Shown: one piece after another, positions 41,470 to 50,028 of the stretch
Numbering within the stretch: the first letter of the stretch is position 1
Layout of the letters: the number at the start of each line of letters is the position of its first letter
Assembly: GCF_029076845.1 (NCBI RefSeq)
Contig: NZ_JARESE010000010.1
Span: 62,001 to 126,000 of the forward strand
Length of the DNA: 64,000 bases
DNA from: Novosphingobium album (ex Liu et al. 2023)
GTDB lineage: Bacteria > Pseudomonadota > Alphaproteobacteria > Sphingomonadales > Sphingomonadaceae
Reading direction: 5' to 3'
The notes under the pieces: model-generated
What the model was told of the DNA's origin: nothing
Database searches by the model: none
The model's input: only the letters and a program-made list of their open reading frames with translations
Position numbers and translations under genes: made by a program

Positions 41470-42290
41470 CGCGCGCGTGGTTCTCCGGCGATCTCGAAAC
41501 CATCGCCACGTTCTGGCAACTGCTGCGACGCGACGGCTTCGCCTTCGGCTTCACCGCGCATGACCGGGACTTGTGGTTCGATGGCATCCTCCATCGCGCC
41601 TCGCCCGGCATGATCCCGTCCGCCTTGCGCAAGTCGGGCGATTTCGAACCGGACAGCGCCGACGTGCGCGGCGCGCTGTCGCACGATGCGATCCGCGCGC
41701 GCGACCTGGCCGATGGCCGCTTCGACGGCGCGCGGGTGCGCATCGGCGTGATCGACTGGGAAAGCGGCGAGCGCGAAGTGCTGTATCGCGGCGCGATCGG
41801 CGGCGTGACCGAGGAAGACGGGCATTTCGCGGCCGAGCTGGTCTCGCGCAAGGCCGATCTGCTGCGCGATCCGGTGCCCCGCACCAGCCCCGCCTGCCGC
41901 GCGGCGTTCTGCGGGCCGGGCTGCACGCGCAACCCCGCGTTCCACACGCGCGAGGCGCAAGCGCTGGCGCTCGACACCGCGACCAACGCGATCGCGATCA
42001 CCGCCGGCCTGGCCCCTGCCGATCACGTCGGCGGCATGGTGGTGTGGCTGGACGGGCCGCAGGCGGGCAAGCGGATGCAGGCCGTGGCGCTGAACGAAGC
42101 GGGCAAGCTGGTGCTCGATACCCCGATTGATCCGGCAACGCCGCCCGGCACGCCGATCCTGATCCGCGAAGGCTGCGACCACACGCTCGATACCTGCGCG
42201 ACCCGCTTCGGCAACGCGGTCAATTTCCAGGGCGAACCATTCCTGCCGGGCAATGACCTGCTGACGCGCTATCCCTCGCCCCCGGCATGA
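41466..42290 (+). CDS. DUF2163 baseplate hub protein (GTA g13)
   Basis: This 274-residue protein belongs to DUF2163/phage hub proteins. Cysteines at 144, 149, 153, 237 and 244 (PACRAAFCGPGC ... GCDHTLDTC) match the set that holds an iron-sulfur cluster in the RcGTA hub, as I recall. The N terminus (TRAWFSGDLETIATFWQLLR) and the C-terminal FQGEPFLPGND are also family-like. It overlaps g12 and g14 by four bases on each side. Confidence 0.88.
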   Translation: MTRAWFSGDLETIATFWQLLRRDGFAFGFTAHDRDLWFDGILHRASPGMIPSALRKSGDFEPDSADVRGALSHDAIRARDLADGRFDGARVRIGVIDWESGEREVLYRGAIGGVTEEDGHFAAELVSRKADLLRDPVPRTSPACRAAFCGPGCTRNPAFHTREAQALALDTATNAIAITAGLAPADHVGGMVVWLDGPQAGKRMQAVALNEAGKLVLDTPIDPATPPGTPILIREGCDHTLDTCATRFGNAVNFQGEPFLPGNDLLTRYPSPPA

Positions 42291-42724
42291 GCGACCCGGC
42301 TCACGGCGAGGCGCTTGCCCGCGCCGCGCGCGCGCTGGTCGGAACGCGCTTTCGCCTGCATGGCCGCGATCCCCACGGCGGGCTGGACTGTATCGGCGTC
42401 CTCCACGCCGCGCTCGGCGCGCTTGGCCGCGAACCGCCGCTGCCCAACGGCTATCCGCTGCGCGCACGCACGCCGGGGCCGGTCGAAGCTCTCGCCCGGC
42501 GCTGCGGCCTCCGGCCCGCCGACGGCCCGATCGCGCCGGGCGATGTGATGCTGGCGCGGCCCGCGCCGCTGCAGCACCACGTGCTGATCGCGGTGGGCGG
42601 CGCGCGTTTCGTCCACGCCCACGCCGGCCTGCGCCGCGTGGTGATGGGCCCGATACCGCCCGAATGGCCCATCATCGGGCACTGGCGTCTGGCATGGGCG
42701 CCTGACGCCCAAGACATGAGGTGA
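42287..42724 (+). CDS. NlpC/P60-family cell-wall peptidase (GTA g14)
   Basis: This 145-residue NlpC/P60 peptidase has catalytic Cys35 in GGLDCIGVL and His in LQHHVLIAVG, with the third residue in FVHAHAG. Attached to the tail tip, it would cut peptidoglycan so DNA can enter the recipient. It overlaps the hub gene (ATGA) and is followed by the gp15-like gene four bases later. Confidence 0.92.
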   Translation: MSDPAHGEALARAARALVGTRFRLHGRDPHGGLDCIGVLHAALGALGREPPLPNGYPLRARTPGPVEALARRCGLRPADGPIAPGDVMLARPAPLQHHVLIAVGGARFVHAHAGLRRVVMGPIPPEWPIIGHWRLAWAPDAQDMR

Positions 42725-42728
42725 CACG

Positions 42729-44921
42729 ATGGCAACGCTTGTTTTCGGCGCGATCGGGACCGCGCTGGGCGGTCCGCTGGGCGGCGCGATCGGCGCGCTG
42801 CTCGGCCGGCAAGTCGATACGCTGGTCTTCGGCAGCCCCAACACGCGCGGGCCCCGGCTGAAGGAGCTGGAAGTCACCACGTCGAGCTATGGCACGCCGC
42901 TGCCGCGCCACTTTGGCCGGATGCGCGTGCCCGGATCGCTGATCTGGGCGACCGAACTGACCGAAAGCAGCGATACCCAAGGCGGCGGCAAGAGCCAGCC
43001 CTCGGTCACCACCTACAGCTACACCGCCAGTTTCGCCGTCGCGCTCGCCAGCCGGCCGATCCAGGGCATTGGCCGGATCTGGGCGGACGGACGCCTGCTG
43101 CGCGGCGAGGCGGGCGATCTCAAGGTGCCGGGAAGCTTGCGCCTGTACACGGGCGAGCGCGATCAGGAACCCGATCCGCTGATCGCCGCCGATGTCGGCC
43201 CCGATCGCTGCCCGGCCTATCGCGGCCTTGCCTATGTGGTGTTCGAAGCGCTCGACCTGGCCGAGTTCTACAATCACCTCCCGGCGCTGACTTTCGAAGT
43301 GATCGCCGACGATACCGTCTCGCTCGCCCAGGTGGTCGGCGAAGTGATCGCGGATTGCGATGCCGCGGTCTCGCTTGACGGGCTGGCGGGGCTGACGTGC
43401 GAGGGGCCAGTGGCCGAGACGCTGGAACTGCTCGATCCGCTGTTCCCGCTCGACGCCGATGCCGGCGGCGCGTTGCTGACGATCGCGCGCGCGCGGCTGC
43501 AGGGTGAGCCGATCGCCTTGCCCGAGCCGGCCGTCGCGGTGGCCGACGATGCGTTCGGCGGCGCGGCGGGCTTTTCGCGGCGCCGGCTGCCGCAGGCCGA
43601 TCCCGCGCCCGCGGTGCTGCGCTATTACGATCGCGATCGCGACTATCAGCCCGGCCTGCAGCGCGCGGCGATCCGGCCGTCGCCCGGCCAGCCGCGCACG
43701 ATCGAGCTGCCCGCCGCGATGAACGCGGATGCGGCCCGCTCCCTGATCGAGCGCACCGCCCGCAAGCTCGACTGGTCGCGTGACCGGATCGCCTGGCGCA
43801 TGGCCGCGCTCGATTCGGCGATCGCGCCGGGCGCCTGCGTGACTCTGCCGGACCGGGCCGGGACCTGGCGCGTGCTCGACTGGGAATGGCGCGAGACGGG
43901 CGTCGAGCTTTCGCTCGCGCGGATCGCGCCCACCGGCGCCGATGCCGCGCCGGGTGGCGCCGCCGATCCCGGCCAGCACAATCCCCCGGCCGATCTGGCC
44001 GCCCCGCCCACCAGCCTGCTCGCTTTCGAACTGCCGTGGACGGGCAATGGCAGCGGCGATGCGCCGTCGCCCTTCGCCGCGCTGTCCTCGCCGGGCGCCA
44101 ACTGGAGCGGCGCGGCGCTTTATCGCGACAACGGCGATGGCGCGTTGCTGCCGCTCGGCCCCGGCGGGCGCACGCGCAGCGCGATCGGCACGGCCACCAG
44201 CACCCTGCCCGCCGCCCATCCCCTGCTGTTCGACCGGCATTCGACGCTGACCGTCCAGCTTGTCGCGTCCGATCTTGATCTGATCAACGCCTCGACCCGC
44301 CAGCTCGCGCTCGGCGCCAACCTCGCGCTGGTCGGCGACGAGCTTGTGCAGTTCGCGCAAGCGATCCCGCTGGGCGAAGGCCGCTGGCGGCTCGGCGCCT
44401 TCCTGCGCGGCCGGGCCGGCACCGAAGGCGCGGTGGCGGGGCATGGGGCCGGCGAACCCTTCGCGCTGCTCGACGGCCGGCCGCTGCCGCTCGACCCCGC
44501 GCGGGTCGGGACCGTGCCCGATGCCAGCATCGTCGCGGTCGGGCTGGGCGATGCCGAGCCGGTCGAGGCGGCGATTCGCCTGCGCGGCATCAGCGTGCAG
44601 CCGCTCTGCCCGGTACATCCGCGCGCCAGGATGCTGCCCGATGGCACCTTGCGGCTGAGCTGGACTCGCCGCGCACGAGGCGCGTGGCAGTGGATCGACA
44701 TGGTCGACGTGCCGCTGCACGAGGAGTTCGAACGCTATCGAATCGATTTCGGCCCGTCCGAAACGCCGCTGGCCACCTGGGTCGCCAGCGAGGCGCGGCT
44801 CGATATCCCGGCCGCGACGCTGGCCGGCCTGGCCGCGCTGCTGCCCGGCGGCAGCTTGTGCGTGCGGCAGGAAGGCACCCACGCGCTTTCGCCACCGCTG
44901 CTGCTGGCCAGCCTCGGCTGA
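42729..44921 (+). CDS. Tail hub / host-specificity protein, shortened (GTA g15)
   Basis: This 730-residue protein has the gp15 N terminus: a Gly-rich hydrophobic stretch (LVFGAIGTALGGPLGGAIGALLG), then YGTPLPRHFGRMRVPGSLIWATELTE. Later parts resemble the phage-tail_3 and C-terminal parts (SLSWTR-like WQWIDMVDVPL). RcGTA gp15 is about 1,300 residues and carries a GTA TIM-barrel domain; nothing like that barrel is visible here. The function is recipient contact and DNA delivery. The barrel role may have moved to the g12 fusion. Confidence 0.88.
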   Translation: MATLVFGAIGTALGGPLGGAIGALLGRQVDTLVFGSPNTRGPRLKELEVTTSSYGTPLPRHFGRMRVPGSLIWATELTESSDTQGGGKSQPSVTTYSYTASFAVALASRPIQGIGRIWADGRLLRGEAGDLKVPGSLRLYTGERDQEPDPLIAADVGPDRCPAYRGLAYVVFEALDLAEFYNHLPALTFEVIADDTVSLAQVVGEVIADCDAAVSLDGLAGLTCEGPVAETLELLDPLFPLDADAGGALLTIARARLQGEPIALPEPAVAVADDAFGGAAGFSRRRLPQADPAPAVLRYYDRDRDYQPGLQRAAIRPSPGQPRTIELPAAMNADAARSLIERTARKLDWSRDRIAWRMAALDSAIAPGACVTLPDRAGTWRVLDWEWRETGVELSLARIAPTGADAAPGGAADPGQHNPPADLAAPPTSLLAFELPWTGNGSGDAPSPFAALSSPGANWSGAALYRDNGDGALLPLGPGGRTRSAIGTATSTLPAAHPLLFDRHSTLTVQLVASDLDLINASTRQLALGANLALVGDELVQFAQAIPLGEGRWRLGAFLRGRAGTEGAVAGHGAGEPFALLDGRPLPLDPARVGTVPDASIVAVGLGDAEPVEAAIRLRGISVQPLCPVHPRARMLPDGTLRLSWTRRARGAWQWIDMVDVPLHEEFERYRIDFGPSETPLATWVASEARLDIPAATLAGLAALLPGGSLCVRQEGTHALSPPLLLASLG

Positions 44922-44963
44922 CAGCCCGCCGCCCCATCAGCCCACCACCCAAGGAATCCTGTC

Positions 44964-45422
44964 ATGAGCGATCCCCTGACATTTGACAGCGCCAGCCCGC
45001 GCCTGGGCCTGCCCCTGCTGTTCGCCGGCCAGTCGCAGAAGGAAGTCTTCGTCAACGAAGCGCACGCACTGGCCGATGCGCTGCTGCATTGCGCGATCGA
45101 GGGCGAAGCGGCGGCGCCTCCCGCCTCGCCGACGGAAGGGGAGAACTGGCTGGTCGCGGCCGATGCGACCGGCGACTGGCTCGATCGCGATGGCGCGATC
45201 GCCTGCCGCCAGGGCGGCAACTGGCTGTTCGTCACGCCGATCGACGGGATGCGCGTGCTCGACCGTTCGACCGGCCAGGATCTGCGCTATTTCGCCGAAT
45301 GGAAAAAAGCCGACGCAGTGGTGGAACCTTCCGCCGGTTCGACGGTTGACAGCGAGGCTCGAACCGCGATCGGCTCACTGATCCTTGCGCTTCGGGCCGC
45401 GGGCGTCTTGCCCGCGAGCTGA
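44964..45422 (+). CDS. DUF2793 protein at the end of the GTA cluster
   Basis: This 152-residue protein matches DUF2793: PRLGLPLLFAGQSQKEVFVNEAHALADALL, then ENWLVAADATGDWLDRDG and GNWLFVTPIDGMRVLDR. DUF2793 proteins are phage/GTA tail- or head-associated and are thought to bind surface structures. The C terminus is Ala-rich. It is the last gene of the cluster. No obvious terminator follows before the OmpA gene. Confidence 0.83.
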   Translation: MSDPLTFDSASPRLGLPLLFAGQSQKEVFVNEAHALADALLHCAIEGEAAAPPASPTEGENWLVAADATGDWLDRDGAIACRQGGNWLFVTPIDGMRVLDRSTGQDLRYFAEWKKADAVVEPSAGSTVDSEARTAIGSLILALRAAGVLPAS

Positions 45423-45617
45423 GCCGGGGCTAACGGGAAACCGGGGGAGACTTTCGTGCCATTACTGAAGCGATCTGGCTTTATTAAATCACACCAAGCC
45501 CCCGAAATCGCGGCATCTTTGCAACAGTCGCACGCATTGCCTGCTTGCGCGGCCATTGCAGAGGGGTTAGACACAACTGCACTCGGTGGATCCATATCTC
45601 TCAATAGGGGAAACATA

Positions 45618-46736
45618 ATGAGGAAACTCGTCATTGGGATGGCGCTGGCTTCGTCCGCTATCGCCACTCCTGCTTTGGCGCGCGAAGGTGCCTGGTACCT
45701 TGAACTCGATTTCGGTCCGATGATCGTCGAAGACTCGGATTTCGATATCGCGTCGGTCAACAACGCCGCTTCGCTGAACTCCGACTATGGCGTCGATGGC
45801 GGCGCTGCTCTCGGTTACGATTTCGGCATGTTCCGCCTCGAAGCGGAAGCCAGCTATCGCACGGCCGACAACGATGACCTGGCCGTGCTGGGCAATCCGC
45901 GCGTTCCGGGCCTGAGCACCACGAACCTGGTCTCGGGCACGTTCAACAACCCGCATGGCGATGCCAACGTCCTGTCGTTCATGGTCAACGGCCTGCTCGA
46001 CTTCGGCGATGACAATGGCATCCAGGGCTTCGTTGGTGGCGGCGTCGGCGTCAGCCGCGTCGACTACAACGTCTCGCTCACCCACGCCGGTCCGGGCTTC
46101 CTGGACGATACCGACAGCGGTTTCGCCTGGCAGGTTCTCGCGGGCCTTCGCGCTCCGCTGACCGACCACTGGGACGTGGGCATCAAGTATCGCTTCCACA
46201 ACGTGGACAGCGTCGGTCTGGTCGATTCGGCCGGTCGTTCGGTGGATACCCGCTGGCGTTCGCACTCGGCGATGGGCAGCCTGATCTACAACTTCGGTGG
46301 TGCCGAAGCGGCTCCGCCGCCGCCTCCCCCGCCGCCGCCGCCGCCTCCCCCGCCGCCCCCGCCGCCCCCGCCGCCGGCCGTGGTCTGCAACAAGGGCCCC
46401 TACATCGTGTTCTTCGACTGGGATAAGTCGGACATCACGCCTGAGGCCGCGGGCATCCTCGACAGCGCGATCAGCGCCTATGGCAGCTGCGACAATGTTC
46501 CGATCATGCTGGCCGGCTACACCGACCGTTCGGGCACCGTGCAGTACAACCAGGGCCTGTCGGAACGTCGTAACTCGTCGGTCCGCTCGTACCTCACCGC
46601 GCGCGGTATCCCCGACGGTGCGATCTCGAGCCAGGCCTTCGGCGAAGCCAACCCGCGCGTTCCCACCGCCGACGGTGTGCGCGAGCTGCAGAATCGCCGT
46701 GTTGAGATCACTTACGGTCCGGGTTCGGGCATGTAA
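45618..46736 (+). CDS. OmpA-family outer membrane protein with poly-proline linker
   Basis: This 372-residue protein has a signal peptide (MRKLVIGMALASSAIATPALA), an eight-strand barrel domain (about 22-230), a linker with 21 consecutive prolines (residues 233-253), and a C-terminal OmpA peptidoglycan-binding domain with the Asp and Arg pair (YTDRSGT ... LSERRNSSV ... NRRVEI). An AGGGGAAA site precedes ATG 45618. The frame is open upstream without homology. It is probably abundant: codon choice is less extreme in GC3 than in neighbours, and a strong terminator follows. Confidence 0.93.
   Translation: MRKLVIGMALASSAIATPALAREGAWYLELDFGPMIVEDSDFDIASVNNAASLNSDYGVDGGAALGYDFGMFRLEAEASYRTADNDDLAVLGNPRVPGLSTTNLVSGTFNNPHGDANVLSFMVNGLLDFGDDNGIQGFVGGGVGVSRVDYNVSLTHAGPGFLDDTDSGFAWQVLAGLRAPLTDHWDVGIKYRFHNVDSVGLVDSAGRSVDTRWRSHSAMGSLIYNFGGAEAAPPPPPPPPPPPPPPPPPPPPPAVVCNKGPYIVFFDWDKSDITPEAAGILDSAISAYGSCDNVPIMLAGYTDRSGTVQYNQGLSERRNSSVRSYLTARGIPDGAISSQAFGEANPRVPTADGVRELQNRRVEITYGPGSGM
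46314..46376 (+). repeat. CCN repeat tract encoding 21 prolines
   Basis: Twenty-one consecutive proline codons (CCG, CCC, CCT) form the linker between barrel and OmpA-like domain. Such tracts are prone to slippage in replication and normally need EF-P for translation. Confidence 0.95.
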
Positions 46737-46762
46737 GTCAGCCGACATCGGCAAAACGATTG

Positions 46763-46789
46763 GGGGCCGGAGCGATCCGGCCCCTTTTT
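46763..46789 (+). terminator. Strong intrinsic terminator of the OmpA gene
   Basis: GGGGCCGGA (46763-46771) pairs exactly with TCCGGCCCC (46776-46784) around a 4-base loop, followed by five T. It starts 26 bases after the stop. Confidence 0.9.
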
Positions 46790-46904
46790 CGTGGGCGGTC
46801 CTGTCGTTTGCGGAGAATATGCGCAAGCAGAAAGAAGCGGCTTTTGACGGCTACAGGTGAAGGACGCCCCCTCACGGTGCCGGCGCCGCAAGCGGCGTTG
46901 CGGA

Positions 46905-47600
46905 TCAGGCCGCGTAAGGCGTGGGGTCGACCAGCCCGGCCTCGGCGAAGCCGGCCTTGCGCAAGCGGCAACTGTCGCACAGGCCGCAGGCGGAGCCATC
47001 GGGCTGGGGATCGTAGCAGGACCAGCTCAGTCCCGGATCGAGGCCCAGCCGCTGCGTCTCCAGCGCGATCTGCGCCTTGGAATGGTACTGCAGCGGCGCG
47101 TGAATCTTGAAGGGCGTGCCTTCCGCGCCCGCCTTGGTCGCCAGCGAACCAAGCTGCTCGAAAGCGGCGATGAATTCCGGCCGGCAATCGGGATAGCCCG
47201 AATAATCGAGCGCGTTCACGCCGATGAAGATGTCGCGCGCACCCAGCGCTTCGGCCCAGGCCAGCGTCAGCGACAGGAAGACGAGGTTTCGCGCGGGCAC
47301 GTAAGTGACCGGAATATCCTGCCCCACGCCGTCCTTGGGCACCGCGATCTCATCGGTCAGCGCCGAGCCGCCGAACTGGCGCAGATCAAGCGGCAGAATG
47401 ACATGGCGGCGCGCGCCCAGCCGGGCCGCGATCACTTTCGCCGCTTCGATCTCGCGCCGATGCCGCTGGTTGTAATCGATGGTCAGCGCATTGATGCCGA
47501 AGCCGGCCTCGCGCGCCATCGCAGCGGAAACCATCGAATCGAGACCGCCGGACAGCAAGACCACGGCTTCGCGGTTGGTAGTGGACGAAGAACTGCTCAT
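46905..47600 (-). CDS. queC: 7-cyano-7-deazaguanine synthase QueC
   Basis: This 231-residue ATP-dependent enzyme makes preQ0, the precursor of queuosine in tRNA. The PP-loop SGGLDS is at 17-22. The Cys-rich C terminus (SCYDPQPDGSACGLCDSCRLR) supplies zinc ligands. QueC alone is not enough for the pathway; queD/queE are not in this window. It is convergent with the OmpA gene and stands alone. Confidence 0.95.
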   Translation of the reverse strand: MSSSSSTTNREAVVLLSGGLDSMVSAAMAREAGFGINALTIDYNQRHRREIEAAKVIAARLGARRHVILPLDLRQFGGSALTDEIAVPKDGVGQDIPVTYVPARNLVFLSLTLAWAEALGARDIFIGVNALDYSGYPDCRPEFIAAFEQLGSLATKAGAEGTPFKIHAPLQYHSKAQIALETQRLGLDPGLSWSCYDPQPDGSACGLCDSCRLRKAGFAEAGLVDPTPYAA

Positions 47601-47672
47601 CCCGTCGCGCTAGAACCCACAACCGCGCATGACAATGCCCGAAGGCTCACCGAAACCGGGCCAGACCGCGGG

Positions 47673-48098
47673 TCAGCCGCGACACTCGCCGGTCCGCCGC
47701 GCTTCCGCGGCGAAGGAAAACGGAAAGCCATTGGCGATGCCCTGGCTGTCGATCTGCACCAGGCTATTGGTTTCGCGCCGGATATGGGTGCGCCCATAGC
47801 CCTGCCCCTTGCAGGTATACTGGACCGTCACTTCGCTCGCCCCGTCATCCAGGACGACCTGTTCGCAGCGCAGTTGCGGGTGGCGCAACTGGATCAGCCT
47901 GCGCCCGTTATCTAGGCAAATCCGCTCGACCCGAGCTTCATCGCCGCGCACGCGCAGTTCCCAATTGCCGCGATCGAGATGATCGAGCATCGTCAGCACC
48001 GGCTTTTCAACCGGCACCGGCGCTGCGGATACCAGACACATTCCCAGAGCAGCCGTTCCCAGAACCCGCAGCGGCTTCATCCAGACAATCCCATTCAT
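47673..48098 (-). CDS. Small exported protein, DUF3617-like
   Basis: This protein of about 141 residues has a signal peptide (MKPLRVLGTAALGMCLVSAA within the first 26 residues) and a mature part with several cysteines and the phrase HLDRGNWELRVRG, then ICLDNGRRLIQLRHPQLRCEQ. This is like DUF3617 proteins of sphingomonads, which are periplasmic with unknown roles. ATG 48098 and ATG 48080 are both possible starts. Confidence 0.68.
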   Translation of the reverse strand: MNGIVWMKPLRVLGTAALGMCLVSAAPVPVEKPVLTMLDHLDRGNWELRVRGDEARVERICLDNGRRLIQLRHPQLRCEQVVLDDGASEVTVQYTCKGQGYGRTHIRRETNSLVQIDSQGIANGFPFSFAAEARRTGECRG

Positions 48099-48196
48099 GC
48101 AAACGCCGATCCCGCGCACTTGGCAAAACCCGATCCGACATATAGCATCCCAGACGCCATCGACCAAGCGTGCATCCTGCACGACCAGTCGAGCCA

Positions 48197-49105
48197 TCAC
48201 GCCGGTATCCGCAAAACCTTCGAGCAGAAGGCGCAATCGACCGGGATCAGGCCGTCCGGGTCACGCATTTCCGCGCGCTCGTCCTCGGGAAAGCGCCGCA
48301 GGATCTCCTGATAGTGCTCGACCGAGCAGCGGCACCCACGCGTGATCGGCGAAAGCGGCTCGACGCGGACCTCGCGCTCTTCATGGAACAGCCGCCAGAC
48401 CAGATCTTCCTGCGTCAACGCCGGATCCACCAGTTCATCGTGGCGAACGCTGCCGGCCATGATCGCGACATGGGCCCATTCGGGATGGTCGCCCTTCACA
48501 TGCAGGCGCTCGCGGCCTTCCTCGCCTTCGGGGAAATGCTGGACGAGCAGGCCGCCGGCGACGCAGCGATCGCCTGCCGCACGGATCGCGACTCTGAGCA
48601 GGGTGGGCACTTGCTCCGACTGGGCGAAGTAAGCCTCGCAAGCTTCGGCCAGCGAGGCGCCCTCCAGCGGGACAATGCCCTGATAGCGCTCATTGGTGAC
48701 GGCCAGATCGAACGTGATCGCCAGATAGCCTTCGCCGAACAGTGCGGAAAGGCGCGGGTTCGCGCCGATCCGGCCCAATTGCTCGGGATTGTGCCGGGCA
48801 TAGCCGCGCAACTCCCCGCAACGATAGTCGCAGACGAGCAAGTCCACCGCGCCGCCCTCCGCCTGCGCCTGCAAGGTGAGCTGGCTGCCCTCTTCCTTCA
48901 GCAGCGATCCCATCAGCGCCGTCAGCACCAGAGCCTCGGCCAGCAAGTGCTTGATCGCCGCGGGATAATCGTGCGCGGACAGGATCGTTTCCAGCACCGG
49001 ACCCAGCCGCACCACCCGGCCGCGCGCATGGCGATCGGGCACGGTGAAGGCCAGCACCCGGTCGAACCCGGTCTCGTCCGACCGGATCAGGTATGCGTCG
49101 CTCAC
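48197..49105 (-). CDS. hslO: Redox-regulated chaperone Hsp33
   Basis: This 302-residue Hsp33 has a C-terminal zinc-thiolate switch: CRC in [11 protein letters not shown] and CAFC in PVDCAFCSK. Under oxidative stress with heat or bleach it unfolds and holds client proteins. I chose GTG 49105 because homology begins there ([19 protein letters not shown]) and it overlaps the argF stop by four bases; the frame is open further upstream inside argF. It is the last gene of the argD-argF-hslO unit. Confidence 0.93.
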   Translation of the reverse strand: MSDAYLIRSDETGFDRVLAFTVPDRHARGRVVRLGPVLETILSAHDYPAAIKHLLAEALVLTALMGSLLKEEGSQLTLQAQAEGGAVDLLVCDYRCGELRGYARHNPEQLGRIGANPRLSALFGEGYLAITFDLAVTNERYQGIVPLEGASLAEACEAYFAQSEQVPTLLRVAIRAAGDRCVAGGLLVQHFPEGEEGRERLHVKGDHPEWAHVAIMAGSVRHDELVDPALTQEDLVWRLFHEEREVRVEPLSPITRGCRCSVEHYQEILRRFPEDERAEMRDPDGLIPVDCAFCSKVLRIPA

Positions 49106-50028
49106 AATTGTCCCAGGGCCCAGCGCAAGATCGACTTCTGCGCGTGGATGCGGTTTTCCGCCTCGTCCCAGACGGCCGATTGCGCGCCGTCGATCACTTC
49201 GCCGGTCACTTCCTCCTCGCGGTGGGCGGGAAGGCAATGCAGGAACACGGCGCCGGGATCGGCCTGCGCCATCAGCGCCACATCGACCTGGAACGGCCGC
49301 AACGCCGCGATATGCGCTTCGCCACCGGCCTGCCCCATTGAAACCCAGGTATCGGTGACGACGACTTGCGCACCCGCCACCGCTTCGCGCGGGTTCTGCG
49401 TGAGCAGGACTTCGCCGCCGGCGCCACGCGCCCGCGCGATGAAATCGGCGTCGGGCTCATAACCCGCGGGCCCGGCGAAGCGGACCGTGAACTTCATCAA
49501 CCCGGCCGCCTCGATCAGCGAATTGGCGACATTGTTGCCATCACCCAGCCAGGCCACTTGCAGGCCGGGCAAGGCGAAGCCGCGCTCCAGCACCGTGAGC
49601 AGGTCGGCAACGATCTGGCAGGGGTGCGACAGGTCGGTCAGGCCATTGATCACCGGCACATCGGCGTAGTGCGCCAGTTCCTCGATCTTGGCGTGATCGT
49701 CGGTTCGGATCATGATCGCGTCGACCATGCGGCTGAGCACGCGCGCGGTATCGGCGATGGTTTCTCCGCGCCCGATCTGGGTGCTGCCCGATTCCATGAT
49801 GATCGCACTGCCGCCAAGCTGGCGCATCGCCATGTCGAACGAAACGCGCGTGCGCGTCGAATTCTTCTCGAAGATCATCGCCAGGACGTGGCCGGCCAGC
49901 GGCGCATCGGCATCGGACTTGCCCTTGGGCAGCCCCACGCGCGCCGCCTTGCGGTCCAGAGCATCGCCGAGAATCGCCGCGAGCGCGTTGCCGCCCGCGT
50001 CAGTCAATCCGAGGAAATGCCGCGGCAT
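49102..50028 (-). CDS. argF: Ornithine carbamoyltransferase
   Basis: This 308-residue enzyme converts ornithine and carbamoyl phosphate to citrulline in arginine synthesis. Motifs: [14 protein letters not shown] (carbamoyl-phosphate STRTR), [14 protein letters not shown] (catalytic HCLP) and [12 protein letters not shown]. Its start overlaps the argD stop as TGATG and its stop overlaps hslO by four bases, so argD-argF-hslO is a tightly coupled operon. Confidence 0.95.
   Translation of the reverse strand: MPRHFLGLTDAGGNALAAILGDALDRKAARVGLPKGKSDADAPLAGHVLAMIFEKNSTRTRVSFDMAMRQLGGSAIIMESGSTQIGRGETIADTARVLSRMVDAIMIRTDDHAKIEELAHYADVPVINGLTDLSHPCQIVADLLTVLERGFALPGLQVAWLGDGNNVANSLIEAAGLMKFTVRFAGPAGYEPDADFIARARGAGGEVLLTQNPREAVAGAQVVVTDTWVSMGQAGGEAHIAALRPFQVDVALMAQADPGAVFLHCLPAHREEEVTGEVIDGAQSAVWDEAENRIHAQKSILRWALGQL

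Larger units (their letters stand above)
31456..45422 (+). mobile_element. Gene transfer agent (GTA) structural cluster, RcGTA type
   Basis: Eighteen plus-strand genes run without interruption in the RcGTA order g1 to g15, with many four-base overlaps. Terminases, portal, protease, capsid, head-tail and short-tail genes are all present. No integrase, repressor, replication or lysis gene and no attachment repeats are visible. Codon use and GC match the flanking chromosome. This pattern is a domesticated GTA and not a prophage. Confidence 0.88.

Noticed and set aside
42672..44882. 736-codon minus-strand open frame opposite the gp15-like gene
   Set aside because: It is a GC3 shadow of a GTA gene in a plus-strand operon; no family similarity was seen.
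31456..45422. Interpretation as an active prophage
   Set aside because: No integrase, excisionase, repressor, replication or lysis genes, no att repeats, and RcGTA-specific genes (gp10, g3.5-like, short tape measure, DUF2163 hub, NlpC/P60) in order.
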